NCBI RefSeq assembly: GCF_003033925.1
Contig: NZ_CP028365.1
Coordinates: 1,984,001-2,048,000, forward strand
Length of the DNA stretch: 64,000 nt
Reading direction: 5' to 3'
Origin: Tannerella serpentiformis
GTDB taxonomy: Bacteria; Bacteroidota; Bacteroidia; Bacteroidales; Tannerellaceae
Position 1 is the first letter of the stretch, and every line of letters begins with the position of its first letter. The notes beneath the pieces were generated by a model. It saw only the letters and a list, made by a program, of their open reading frames with translations. It searched no databases and was not told the DNA's origin. Below are positions 22,486 to 31,442 of the stretch, one piece after another. The translations under genes were made by a program, and so were the position numbers.

Positions 22486-23688
22486 TTAGACGGCGGAGAG
22501 GACGAGCGCGGTGTCGTTGCCGCCGAAGCCGAAGGAGTTGGAGAGGATGTGGCGAACGGGGCGCGTGGGCTGCGGGTCAGTGAGGGGCCGGAAATTGTGC
22601 TCCGGAATGGGGGTCCGGAAGTGGAGGTTGATGGGGAGGAATTGATGCTCGATGGCCAGGAGCGCGATGATGGCTTCGATGCTGCCGGCGGCGCTGGTGG
22701 TGTGACCCGTGTAGGCCTTGACGGAGGCGATGGGCGGGACGCGGTCGCCGAAGAGACGCATGGCCGCGAGGCCCTCGGTGAGATCATTGTTGGGTGTGCC
22801 GGTGCCGTGCGCATTGATGTAATCGATGTCGTCGGGGGTAAGCCCGGCGTCCTGAACGGCTTGCCGCATGACCAGATAGGGGCCGAGGCCGTCGGGCGAG
22901 GAGGCCGTTGGGTGGTAGGCATCGCAGGCGTTGGCCGCGCCGGAGAGTCGGCCGATGGGGCGGACACCACGCGCTCGGGCGTGTTCGGCCGTTTCGAGGA
23001 CCACGTACCCAGCCCCTTCGCCGAGATTGATGCCAGCGCGGTCGCGATCGAAGGGTCGGCAGACGTCCGGATCGAGGATTTTGAGGGTATTGAAGCCGTT
23101 GACGTGGTAACGCGAGAGGCATTCGCAGCCCCCGGCCACAACCACATCGGCGCGCCCCGAGCGAAGAAGCTCAGCGCCCTGCATGAGCGCGTTGGCCGAT
23201 GAGGAGCAGGCGGTGACGATGGTCGACACGAGTGTGAAACGGCTGCCGAAAAAGTCGGCAATCTGCTCGGTGCATGCGCCGCAATCGTTCAGTTCGATGT
23301 AGGCGTTGCGGGAGTCGTTCTGGAGAAAATCGTCGTAATACTGCTCGGCCTTGTCCATGCCCCCGACGGTGATGCCGGAGAGCAGCGCGACGCGTGCTGT
23401 CGGTGCCAGCTCGCCGATCCGGGCCTGCTCGAGGGCCTCCTTCACGGCCGGGATGGCCAGGAGGGAGGAGCGGATGAAGGCCTCCGCGGGCGGTATGCCG
23501 AGCTGTTCGCAGAGGGCGTCGTTGCTATGCTTGACTTCGCCCGAGGGCAGGTGGCGGTGTGCAGTCTCGAGGAACTGGATGGGCTGGACACCCGATTGTT
23601 GGTTGATCAGTGCGCGCAAATTGGCGTCTTTGCCGAGTCCGAGGGCGGAGACGATGCCGGCTCCGGTGACATAAATTTCTTTCTTCAT
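22486..23688 (-). CDS. Beta-ketoacyl-ACP synthase, FabF-like
   Basis: About 400 residues from MKKEIYVTGAGIVSALG. Catalyses decarboxylative condensation of malonyl-ACP with an acyl-ACP. The catalytic triad is present: Cys in IVTACSSSANAL, His in NAHGTGTPNND, His in KAYTGHTTSAAG. The closeness of a Cys-less partner suggests a heterodimeric KS-CLF for a specialised chain (aryl polyene or flexirubin type) rather than primary fatty-acid synthesis. The expected companions (ACP, dehydratase, ammonia-lyase, acyltransferases) are not in this window. Confidence 0.85.
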   Translation of the reverse strand: MKKEIYVTGAGIVSALGLGKDANLRALINQQSGVQPIQFLETAHRHLPSGEVKHSNDALCEQLGIPPAEAFIRSSLLAIPAVKEALEQARIGELAPTARVALLSGITVGGMDKAEQYYDDFLQNDSRNAYIELNDCGACTEQIADFFGSRFTLVSTIVTACSSSANALMQGAELLRSGRADVVVAGGCECLSRYHVNGFNTLKILDPDVCRPFDRDRAGINLGEGAGYVVLETAEHARARGVRPIGRLSGAANACDAYHPTASSPDGLGPYLVMRQAVQDAGLTPDDIDYINAHGTGTPNNDLTEGLAAMRLFGDRVPPIASVKAYTGHTTSAAGSIEAIIALLAIEHQFLPINLHFRTPIPEHNFRPLTDPQPTRPVRHILSNSFGFGGNDTALVLSAV

Positions 23689-23888
23689 TCTGTTTCGTGC
23701 TGTCAGCCCATCCGTTTGTTTGTGGGGAGAACTTGCTGCGGACGGGGAAAAGCGCGGCAAAGAAAGGGCAAAAGGGTCAAGCGACGGGCGCGGGGGCAGA
23801 TCGCAGCTCTCGGCTTTGCCTTGCAGCGAGGGTTCTGGGGGCGTTCAGGGGGCTAATCGACTTCGCACAGTGTGCGCAGGGCGTTTAG

Positions 23889-24068
23889 GGCGCCTGTTTG
23901 ATAAGCCTCATACTTGTAATTTAGCAGACAGGCACCTGTTTGATAATCCTCAAAATTGTGATTTAATAGACAGGCGCCTGTTTGATAAGCCACGAACTCG
24001 TGCTTTAATAAACAGGTACCTGTTTGATAAGCATCAAACTTGTGCTTTAATAAACAGGCGCCTGTTTG
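23889..24068. repeat. Intergenic array R2: 42-bp unit, four copies plus a partial one
   Basis: Units begin at 23889, 23931, 23973 and 24015. Each junction between units forms an AAACAGG-CG/TA-CCTGTTT-like dyad; the central pair changes (GGCGCC, GGTACC) but mostly stays self-complementary. The rest of 23689-24286 holds no gene. Confidence 0.92.
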
Positions 24069-24221
24069 CCTGTGGAGAGTTTGCGCGGAGCATTTCGAGG
24101 GGGCTGTTTGATAGTGGGCATCAGAGAGCGAGTTGGGCTGCATCGCGGATGGCCCGCCACCGGTTGCCTCTATGGGGAAGGGGGTGCTTGTCGGGGAAAG
24201 ACAAGGCTGCGCGCATAAAGA

Positions 24222-24265
24222 AAGTCCCCCGAACGAAGGGTGAGAACCCAGCGCCCGGGGGACTT
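24222..24265 (-). terminator. Terminator of the MFS gene
   Basis: Perfect 10-bp stem AAGTCCCCCG/CGGGGGACTT with a 24-base loop, followed on the minus strand by TTCTTTATG. Lies 22 bp after the MFS stop. Confidence 0.75.
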
Positions 24266-24286
24266 GTCTGTGTTTGTGTGACTGAT

Positions 24287-25942
24287 TTATTGCGGCTTGA
24301 TGTTTGGCTCCTCGAGGCCGAGGTGGTGCTTCTTGTCGACAGCCTTCAGCAGGATGCCGAGCACGAGGGCGGCCACACCGAGCATGGCGAGCATGAGCAG
24401 CGCGTTGGTATAGTTGTACGACACGGCGGCTTCCGTCGGCGTGAGTTGGCCCGAGGCCAGAGCTTGTTCTACCTCCGGATTGGAGGCTTTGAGCACCTTG
24501 CCGATGAGCAGAGGGAAGAGCCAAAGGCCGATGTTCTGTATCCAGAAGATGAGCGCGTAGGCCGAGCCGATCACTTTGCTATCAACCAGCTTCGGCACGC
24601 TGGGCCACAGCGATGCGGGCACGAGCGAGAACGACGAACCGAGCACCAGGATGGTGGCGAAGGCCAGCACGACGCCGCCCACGGGGCTGCCCTTGAACAG
24701 CGGCAGGACGAAGGCGAACGTGAGGTGACAGATGATGAGCAGGATCGATCCGAGCATCAGCATCGAGGCGGCCTTGCCTTTGTTGTCGACGTATTTGCCG
24801 AGGATCGGCGTGATGCCGACGGCCAGGAGCGGGAAGACGGCAAAGATGGATTCGGCCGACTGGCGGCAGTAGGCCATGTAGCAGAAGACAAGCAGCGAGG
24901 CGATGGAGGCCACGAGCAGGATGCTCTTCATCACGCCCCGGCTGAAGTTGCTCGTAAAGGCGGTGATGGCGATGATGAGCATGACGACGTATTGCACGTA
25001 AGCTACCGTGCTGGAGGCCCAGAAGCTGCCCTCGGCTGGCGGGTTGAAGGTGATGTTGCACTGGAGCATGTTCACGGCGTACTTCTGGAACGGGAAGATG
25101 GCCGAATAGTAGAGCACGCAGAGCAGGGCCACGAGCCAGAAGCCGCCGTCGGAGAGGATGCGGCCGAGGTCCTTGATGTGGAACGGCTCTTCGGCCTCTT
25201 CGGCCTCGCCCGTCTCAGCATCGAGCTTGCGATCCATGAAGAAGTAGGCGACGAACATGATCAGGGCGATGAGCAGCAGGATCACGCCGAAGGCTACGGA
25301 ACGCGACACATCGGGCGGTGTAGACATGCGGGCGATGACGGGCGAGAAGATCATACAGGTGGCTACGCCGAGGCGCGCCAGAGCCATCTCTGATCCCATC
25401 GCCAGAGCCATCTCTTTACCCTTAAACCACTTCACGATACCGCGCGAAACGGTGATGCCGGCCATCTCTACGCCGCAACCGAAGATCATGAAGCCGACGG
25501 AGGCAAACTTGGCCGAGGCGGGCATGCCCTGATAGAAGGGCGAGACGCCCAGCTCGTCGAGCAGCGGGATGTAGTTCAGGTTGGCCGTGAACCAGGCCTC
25601 GAGCGAGGAGCCCATGAAGGCGTCCGTGACGGCGTACCAGTTGATAGTGGCGCCGGCCACCATCACCACGCCGGAGAGGAGCGCTGTGAAGCGCACGCCC
25701 ATCTTGTCGAGGATGATACCGGCAATGATGAGGAAGAAGATGAAGACGTTGAGGAAAGTTTCGGAGCCGGCGTAGGTGCCGAAGGCGGTCGAATCCCAGT
25801 GGCGCTGGGTTTCCAAAATGTCTTTCAGCGGCGAAAGGATGTCCATGAAAATGTAGGAGAAGAACATCGCCATAGCCAGCAGGATGAGTGCCGTCCAACG
25901 TGCTGACGGCTTGTCTCTGAGGGTTTGTAATGCTTGTGTCAT
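24287..25942 (-). CDS. Major facilitator superfamily transporter
   Basis: 551 residues with about 12 hydrophobic helices and a cytoplasmic linker rich in acidic residues (AETGEAEEAEEPFHIKDL) in the middle. Inner-membrane secondary transporter; substrate not deducible. The family fit (DKMGVRF after helix 2, KGKEMALAMG after helix 5) is MFS_1-like. Ends at a strong terminator; next upstream is folC with a 69-bp gap. Confidence 0.85.
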   Translation of the reverse strand: MTQALQTLRDKPSARWTALILLAMAMFFSYIFMDILSPLKDILETQRHWDSTAFGTYAGSETFLNVFIFFLIIAGIILDKMGVRFTALLSGVVMVAGATINWYAVTDAFMGSSLEAWFTANLNYIPLLDELGVSPFYQGMPASAKFASVGFMIFGCGVEMAGITVSRGIVKWFKGKEMALAMGSEMALARLGVATCMIFSPVIARMSTPPDVSRSVAFGVILLLIALIMFVAYFFMDRKLDAETGEAEEAEEPFHIKDLGRILSDGGFWLVALLCVLYYSAIFPFQKYAVNMLQCNITFNPPAEGSFWASSTVAYVQYVVMLIIAITAFTSNFSRGVMKSILLVASIASLLVFCYMAYCRQSAESIFAVFPLLAVGITPILGKYVDNKGKAASMLMLGSILLIICHLTFAFVLPLFKGSPVGGVVLAFATILVLGSSFSLVPASLWPSVPKLVDSKVIGSAYALIFWIQNIGLWLFPLLIGKVLKASNPEVEQALASGQLTPTEAAVSYNYTNALLMLAMLGVAALVLGILLKAVDKKHHLGLEEPNIKPQ

Positions 25943-26011
25943 TGTTGTGTATAAGTAGTTAGTAATAGTCTATCGTTAGGGCAGATCGACGGGGGAGTGA
26001 TGCGCCCTAGG

Positions 26012-27319
26012 TTAATTCTGAGTGAGTAGTGGCAGGGCGTCGGCCAGGACGAAGTGGCTGCCGCCGACGAAGATCATGTCGTCCGTCGTGGCCGCGGCCT
26101 GTGCCGCGCGAATGGCCTCGGGGACGGTGGCGTAAGCCGTGCCCTGAAGGCCGGCCTTGGCACCCAGCTTGGCCAGCTCGTCGGCCGAGAGGGCGCGGTC
26201 GGTGTCGGCTTGGGTGAAGTAATACGTAGCCTGCGGAGGCATGAGGCGGAGCACGGCGGTGATGTCCTTATCGCTGCTCATGCCCACGACCATATGCAGG
26301 TGGGCGTGCCGTTTGGCCGTCTCTTTAAGGAGCGGGCGGAGGCGGCTCCATGCGCCGACGTTGTGCCCCGAATCGCAGACGATGGTCGGGCGGCGGGCGA
26401 TGGTCTGCCAGCGGCCTGCGAGCCCGGTCATCTCGACCACATGGGCGAATCCCTGGCGGACAGCCTCGGGCAGTATCTTTCTTAATACGGGGGGATGGAA
26501 GAAGATGTTCAGCGCCGTGAGCACCGTACGCGCGTTGGCCACTTGGAACGATCCGCCCAGCTCGCCGATGAGCGTGCCAAACTCGGTAGATTCAAACTCC
26601 CAACGCCCGTCGGGCAATGGGCGGACCTTCCGCAGCACGTCTTCCTCTTCGGCCCAAAAGATGGGCGTGTCGCACTCGTCGCCCTTGTCTGCAAACACAC
26701 GGCGCACAGCCTTGTCGTCGACTTCACCCACCACGACGGGCACGCCGGGCTTGATGATGCCTGCCTTTTCGGCTGCGATCTGCGCGAGCGTGTCGCCGAG
26801 GTACTGCGTGTGGTCGAGGCTGACGTTGGTGATGACGCTGAGGATGGGCGTGACGATGTTCGTGCTGTCCAGGCGGCCGCCGAGGCCTGTCTCGATGACG
26901 GCAATGTCCACCTCGCAGCGGCGGAAATAGTCGAAGGTCATGGCCGTGGTCAGCTCGAAGAAGGAGGGCTCCAGGCGGTCGATGAGGTGTGCGTTTTCGG
27001 CCACGAAGTCCACCACGCGCTGCTGCGGGATGGGCTGGCCGTCAACGCGGATGCGCTCGCTGAAGTCGATTAAATGCGGGGAGGTATAGAGTCCTGTGCG
27101 GAGGCCGTGCGCCTGAAACGTGGCGGCCAGCAGGTGAGAGACGGAGCCTTTGCCGTTGGTGCCGGCCACGTGAACGATGGGGTAGGCCGCGGAGGGTCGC
27201 CCCAGTGCGTCGTCGAGTGCCCGACTGCGTTCCAGCCCGGGCTTGTAGGCGTCCGCCCCGACGCGATGGAAGGCGGGCGTCCGTACATAGAGATATTGAA
27301 GGGTTTCTGCGTAATTCAT
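26012..27319 (-). CDS. folC: Bifunctional folylpolyglutamate/dihydrofolate synthase
   Basis: 435 residues. Adds glutamate to dihydropteroate and to folates using ATP. Contains the Mur-ligase-type P-loop VAGTNGKGSVSHLLA near 50, the folate-site region YTSPHLIDFSERI, the GLGGRLDSTN motif and the C-terminal domain (CDSGHNVGA, GGSHFVLADAL). Normal length. A near-match -7 box (TACTTTTA) lies about 20 bp upstream. The 5' side is bordered by repeat array R3. Confidence 0.93.
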   Translation of the reverse strand: MNYAETLQYLYVRTPAFHRVGADAYKPGLERSRALDDALGRPSAAYPIVHVAGTNGKGSVSHLLAATFQAHGLRTGLYTSPHLIDFSERIRVDGQPIPQQRVVDFVAENAHLIDRLEPSFFELTTAMTFDYFRRCEVDIAVIETGLGGRLDSTNIVTPILSVITNVSLDHTQYLGDTLAQIAAEKAGIIKPGVPVVVGEVDDKAVRRVFADKGDECDTPIFWAEEEDVLRKVRPLPDGRWEFESTEFGTLIGELGGSFQVANARTVLTALNIFFHPPVLRKILPEAVRQGFAHVVEMTGLAGRWQTIARRPTIVCDSGHNVGAWSRLRPLLKETAKRHAHLHMVVGMSSDKDITAVLRLMPPQATYYFTQADTDRALSADELAKLGAKAGLQGTAYATVPEAIRAAQAAATTDDMIFVGGSHFVLADALPLLTQN

Positions 27320-27435
27320 ACGTCGCCGAATTGTTTAGCGGCGTAAAAGTAGAAGATGTTTTAAGGGAACGTCTAAAATCTAACCATAGACAGCCTTCGG
27401 AGATACATTATTTCCATTCGCCGCAGGTTTTTGGA

Positions 27436-27778
27436 GCCTCGATATACAGTATATCAGCCCCGCGCAGGCTTGCATGGCCTCGATATACAGTAAATCAGCC
27501 CCGCGCACGCTTGCATGGCTCCGATATACAGTAAATCAGCTCCGCGCAGGCTTGCATGGCCTCGATATACAGTATATCAGCTCCGCGCAGGCTTGCATGG
27601 CCTCGATATACAGTATATCAGCTCCGCGCAGGCTTGCATGGCCTCGATATACAGTATATCAGCTCCGCGCAGGCATGCATGGCTCCGATTTATCGTAAAT
27701 CAACCCCGCACAAGCTTGCATGGCCTCGATTTACCGTAAATCAGCGTCAAGCAGACTTGCCCCGATTTACCGTAAATC
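27436..27778. repeat. Intergenic array R3a: 41-bp unit with a 15-bp palindrome, nine dyads
   Basis: Dyads begin at 27441, 27482, 27523, 27564, 27605, 27646, 27687, 27728 and 27764. Forms seen: GATATACAGTATATC, GATATACAGTAAATC, GATTTATCGTAAATC and GATTTACCGTAAATC. The linker is AGCTCCGCGCAGGCTTGCATGG-like. The last dyad ends 4 bp from the stop codon of the HAD gene. Confidence 0.95.
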
Positions 27779-27782
27779 AGCC

Positions 27783-28493
27783 TTACAGGATTTCCCGGAT
27801 CTCGTCGAGGGTGCGGACGGTGAACTGTGGGCTGAGGTCGCCGGGGAGCGGTAGGCCGGCGGGGTTGTACCAGAGGGCGTCGATGCCGGAGCGGAGGGCG
27901 CCGGCGATGTCGGCCGCGTAGCTGTCGCCGATCATGAGCACCTCCGTGCGACGCGTCCGGGTGTGATGGAGGGCGTAGTCGAAAAAGACGGGGTTGGGCT
28001 TGCGGGCGCCGACCCGCTCGGAGAGGATCAGCCCACGGAAGAAGCGGGCTATCCCGGCGCGCTCCATCTTCAGGCTTTGCACCTCGTGAAAGCCGTTGGA
28101 GAGGACGAAGAGGCGGTACGAACGGCTGACGTGCTCGAGCAGCTCCGTGGCGCCGGGGATGAGCGTCGTGTGGCGCGTAGTGCGCTCGTTGAGGTCACGG
28201 TTGAGGCGCATGGCCAGGCGGGTGTCACGGATGCCCATCGGACGGAGCACATGCAGCATGCGCTCTTGCAGCAGGGTCCGGCGATCGATCTCCTGGTTCT
28301 GATAGCGCTCCCAGAGGCGTTCGTTATAGGGAAGGTAAAGGGCATAAAAAGCCTCGAAGGAGGCAAAGTGTCGATCGAATTGATAGTCGACAAAAAGCTC
28401 TTCGAGGCATTTTTTATTGTCGTGGATGGTGTCCCACAACGTGTTGTCCAAGTCGATAAACAAGGACGTGTAGCGGCGCTCGGGGCTGGTCAT
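27783..28493 (-). CDS. HAD-superfamily hydrolase, YjjG-like
   Basis: 236 residues starting MTSPERRYTSLFIDLDNT. HAD motifs: DLDNTLWD (nucleophile and acid Asp), VLSNGF, RKPNPVFFDYAL and MIGDSYAADIAG. Closest in plan to the YjjG/nucleotidase branch; substrate (pyrimidine monophosphates in YjjG) is inferred. The start overlaps the stop of the lipoprotein gene (ATGA at 28490-28493), which rules out the longer upstream frame. Confidence 0.88.
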   Translation of the reverse strand: MTSPERRYTSLFIDLDNTLWDTIHDNKKCLEELFVDYQFDRHFASFEAFYALYLPYNERLWERYQNQEIDRRTLLQERMLHVLRPMGIRDTRLAMRLNRDLNERTTRHTTLIPGATELLEHVSRSYRLFVLSNGFHEVQSLKMERAGIARFFRGLILSERVGARKPNPVFFDYALHHTRTRRTEVLMIGDSYAADIAGALRSGIDALWYNPAGLPLPGDLSPQFTVRTLDEIREIL

Positions 28494-29362
28494 CCGACCT
28501 CCACGACGAGGTACTTGCTCATGCTCCAGAACGATTTTGCGTTGACGATCTCGAGCGTCAGGTTGCCCTCGGCGTCCTTGACGAAGCGATACGAGTTCTC
28601 CGGGTGGCTGGAGCGTACGGTGGCCTTGCGGGCGTAGAGCGGGATGGAGGTCACCTCGCGGGTGTCGATGGAGATGAAGTAGTCCTCGTTGAAGTTCTCC
28701 TTCGCCATCTTGGACTTCGAGAAGAGTCCGCCGCCGGTCAGGATGTTCTGATCCTTGAGCTCCTTCTTCGTGCCGAAGCAATAGTAGGCGCGGTGGAGCT
28801 GCTTATCCTGCTCGTTGATCTTCTTGGTTTGCTCGGCGCTGGTGGCGTTGAGGGTCTCCACGTTCTCGTTGAGGTTAGCCACGATGTCGTCCAGCTCCTT
28901 GATGCGGATATCCTTCTTAGCCAGCTCCTCTTGCAGTCCGGCTATCATCTGGGCCTTCTCGTTGAGCTCCTTGGAGATGCGGTCGATGGTCTTCTGCAAG
29001 GCCGACGACTGGATGTTGCTCTTCTTCAGTTTCTCTTGCAGGGCGTTGAGCTGCTCACGGTTGTTCTTGAGCGTCTCGGCAATGAGCTTCATGTTGTTCC
29101 TGATCTGCTCCTTCTTGTTGGCGTTCATCTCGCCGCTGGTGGGTTCGATCTTGAGGTACTGCTCGGCGTCCTTGATGGACTGGATGTCGGTCTGGATGTC
29201 ATTCAGGGTGGAGAGCATCTCGTTCAGCTCTTCGGTGCTCTTGGCCTTGTCAGCCTTCAACTCTTCATTCTCGCTCTTCAGCTTCTGATACTCTGAAGAG
29301 TTCTCTACGCAGGAGGCCGTCAGCAGGGCCGTGCTCAGGAGGAATAATACGATCCTTTTCAT
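28490..29362 (-). CDS. Coiled-coil lipoprotein, function unknown
   Basis: 290 residues. Lipoprotein signal with lipobox LLTASC (Cys18), then a long heptad-rich coiled coil (about 25-195), and a C-terminal globular part (YYCFGTKKELKDQNILTGGG, about 200-290). Expected at the periplasmic face of a membrane. Conserved as a hypothetical protein in Bacteroidales as far as I recall. Lies in an operon with rsmI (16-bp gap) and a HAD gene (ATGA overlap). Confidence 0.75.
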   Translation of the reverse strand: MKRIVLFLLSTALLTASCVENSSEYQKLKSENEELKADKAKSTEELNEMLSTLNDIQTDIQSIKDAEQYLKIEPTSGEMNANKKEQIRNNMKLIAETLKNNREQLNALQEKLKKSNIQSSALQKTIDRISKELNEKAQMIAGLQEELAKKDIRIKELDDIVANLNENVETLNATSAEQTKKINEQDKQLHRAYYCFGTKKELKDQNILTGGGLFSKSKMAKENFNEDYFISIDTREVTSIPLYARKATVRSSHPENSYRFVKDAEGNLTLEIVNAKSFWSMSKYLVVEVG

Positions 29363-29378
29363 TGTTACAATATGGTTT

Positions 29379-30092
29379 TTAAGTAGATGAAACTGTGGAT
29401 GGATGCCGGTCTTCAGACGTCTCGTCCGCGCCGGCCACCACTATAACAAACTCTCCCCGCGGATCGTTCACGGTGAAGTGCGGAATTATTTCGTCCACCC
29501 GTCCGCGGACGGTCTCTTCGAACCGTTTCGAGATCTCGCGCGAGACGGACAGGCGACGCTCCGGGCCGAGCACTTCGGAGAGCTGATCGAGCGTCTTGCG
29601 GAGTCGGTGAGGCGACTCGTAGAGGATCACCGTGCGACGCTCCTCGCGCAGTGCCTCCAGGCGTGTCCGCCTACCCTTCTTGGGCGGCAGGAACCCCTCG
29701 AAGCAGAAGCGATCCGTCGGCAAACCAGACACCACCAAGGCCGGCACAAAGGCCGTAGCGCCCGGCAGGCACTCCACCTCCACGCCAGCCGCCACACAGG
29801 CCCGGACGAGCAGGAAGCCGGGATCGGAGATGGCCGGTGTACCGGCGTCCGATACAAGCGCCATGTGCTCACCGGCCTGCATACGCTCCACGAGCTCCTC
29901 TGCCGTGCGATGCTCGTTGTAGGCGTGGTGCGACTGGAGGCGGTTCTGTATCTCATAATGACGGAGCAGGACGAGCGTCGTGCGCGTATCCTCGGCCAAG
30001 ATCAGGTCGGCCTCACGGAGCACACGCACGGCGCGGTAGGTCATGTCCTCCAGGTTCCCCACCGGCGTGGGGACAATCGTGAGCTTACCCAT
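29379..30092 (-). CDS. rsmI: 16S rRNA (cytidine-1402 2'-O)-methyltransferase RsmI
   Basis: 237 residues. Tetrapyrrole-methylase fold using SAM: LTIVPTPVGNLEDMTYRA at the N-terminus, AEDTRTTLVLLRHY, VSDAGTPAISDPG and LYESPHRLRKTL, all diagnostic for RsmI. The start codon shares a base with the stop of the preceding gene (TGATG at 30090-30094), so they are coupled. Confidence 0.95.
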   Translation of the reverse strand: MGKLTIVPTPVGNLEDMTYRAVRVLREADLILAEDTRTTLVLLRHYEIQNRLQSHHAYNEHRTAEELVERMQAGEHMALVSDAGTPAISDPGFLLVRACVAAGVEVECLPGATAFVPALVVSGLPTDRFCFEGFLPPKKGRRTRLEALREERRTVILYESPHRLRKTLDQLSEVLGPERRLSVSREISKRFEETVRGRVDEIIPHFTVNDPRGEFVIVVAGADETSEDRHPSTVSST

Positions 30093-30862
30093 CAGACGAA
30101 GCGTCGCTCGATGAACTTGAGGAAGTCCGTGGCCGTCTCGCCCTCAAAGTCCCACTGGACACGGGCGCGGAGCAGGTCGAGGGATTCGCTGTAGGAGTGG
30201 GCCTCGTTGAGCGCACTCAGCGTGTCGTTCATGCGGGCCTCGTCACGGTCGAAGAGCTCGCGGCAGAAGCGGAAGCGGTCGTTCAGCGTGAAGGCCTTGC
30301 GGAGGTCGGTCAGCTTCGTGCGCTCGATGGCGTCGTTGAGCGATGTGTCCGCGTGCGACAATGGGGCCGGAGCCATTTTGGGCACAGGGATGGGCGTCGG
30401 CTTGGGCGCCGGTGCTGGCATGGGGTCGGGCGTCGGTTCCGGCTCCGGCGTAGGCGCAGGGTTGGGTTGAGGCTCGGGGGTAGGTGCAGGGTTGGGTTGA
30501 GGCTCGGGGGTAGGTTCGGGCATGGGCGTGGGTCGCATGAGCGGCTCCTCATCGACGGGCGGTGCCGACGGTGGAGGAGGAGGGGTGGGGGCGACGGGTC
30601 GAGGGGCGGGTACCTCGAAGGTGGGGCGTGCCTTGGCCTCGAAGGCACGGATCTGTTCGCGGTGTTCGCGGAGTTGCCGGTCGAAGAGCTCGATTTGCCC
30701 GATCTCCATCTCGTGCAGGTCGACCTGCATCTTGCCCGTGAGGTCGAAAGCGCTGCTAAAGAAAGACACGGGATAGATCTCCATGCCGCGGATGCTGTTC
30801 ACCAGCTTGGCCAGTTCGTCGATATGTTGGATCAGCTGATCCAGTCGTTCTTGGTTGCTCAT
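30092..30862 (-). CDS. Conserved Bacteroidales protein with a proline-rich middle
   Basis: 256 residues from MSNQERLDQLIQHIDELAKL. An N-terminal helical domain (about 1-85), a Pro/Thr/Glu-rich linker with repeated PTPEPQPNPA blocks (about 90-175), and a C-terminal domain (TDLRKAFTLNDRFRFCREL to TDFLKFIERRF). No signal peptide; cytosolic. Function unknown. The longer upstream frame is rejected because the -7 box at 30942-30949 would lie inside it. Confidence 0.75.
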   Translation of the reverse strand: MSNQERLDQLIQHIDELAKLVNSIRGMEIYPVSFFSSAFDLTGKMQVDLHEMEIGQIELFDRQLREHREQIRAFEAKARPTFEVPAPRPVAPTPPPPPSAPPVDEEPLMRPTPMPEPTPEPQPNPAPTPEPQPNPAPTPEPEPTPDPMPAPAPKPTPIPVPKMAPAPLSHADTSLNDAIERTKLTDLRKAFTLNDRFRFCRELFDRDEARMNDTLSALNEAHSYSESLDLLRARVQWDFEGETATDFLKFIERRFV

Positions 30863-30941
30863 AAGTGTATTGTTGAGGGGGGTATATATAAATGTATGTA
30901 TGCCTTGAGAAAGCCTGTCGAAGAGGAAGTCTTGGGGCGGG

Positions 30942-30949
30942 CAAAAGTA
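30942..30949 (-). promoter_or_regulatory. -7 promoter box (TACTTTTG) of the rsmI operon
   Basis: Exact consensus match, about 80 bp upstream of the first gene of a four-gene operon. Confidence 0.6.
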
Positions 30950-31069
30950 GGAATAGCCGCGTGGGGCGCCGCGTTTCCCCCTCCGCTGCACCGATAAGCT
31001 CCGAAAAGTGTCGCGTTTAGGCCGTCGACCGGCGGCACAAAGCACACGAGGCGCAATACAGGCAATTCC

Positions 31070-31077
31070 TATTTTTG
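31070..31077 (+). promoter_or_regulatory. -7 promoter box (TATTTTTG) of higBA
   Basis: Exact consensus match 23 bp upstream of the toxin ATG at 31101. Confidence 0.65.
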
Positions 31078-31100
31078 CATCGTAAAGACGACGTCTGAAA

Positions 31101-31442
31101 ATGCGCAAACTCAAGATTATATTGATGGACGAAACGAAGGATTTCATATCTGGACTCCCTCAAGCTGCTGCATACAAGATATACTACAACATGAAGCGTC
31201 TAGCTGAAGGAGAGCGTAACAGCGAACTCTTCAAAAAGCTGGAAGGATCGGAGATCTGGGAGTTTCGTACACTTTACAACAAGACGAATTACCGGATATT
31301 CGCCTTTTGGGATACGGTAAATGACACCTTAGTAGTCGCTACTCACGGCGTGGTCAAGAAGACACAGAAGACACCTTCAAAAGAAATAGCGAAGGCTGAA
31401 GCAATCAGAATAGAGTATTTCAAAAACAAATCTCCCTTATGA
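31101..31442 (+). CDS. higB: HigB-type toxin (RelE superfamily, phage Gp49-like)
   Basis: 113 residues. RelE-like mRNA interferase: YYNMKRLAEG, KKLEGSEIWEFRTLYNKTNYRIFAFWD, then HGVVKKTQKTPSKEIAKA, the usual Gp49/HigB signature with the conserved WEFR and HGxxKK motifs. Toxin precedes antitoxin, as in HigBA modules, with a 4-bp ATGA overlap. Confidence 0.9.
   Translation: MRKLKIILMDETKDFISGLPQAAAYKIYYNMKRLAEGERNSELFKKLEGSEIWEFRTLYNKTNYRIFAFWDTVNDTLVVATHGVVKKTQKTPSKEIAKAEAIRIEYFKNKSPL

Noticed and set aside
23853-24524. Minus-strand gene across array R2 and the end of the MFS gene
   Set aside because: Runs through a terminator and overlaps the MFS coding end in another frame; product resembles nothing.
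23720-25393. 557-codon plus-strand frame opposite the MFS transporter
   Set aside because: It is the antisense of a well-supported membrane protein; Asp/Glu/His-rich composition typical of an antisense shadow in GC-rich DNA.
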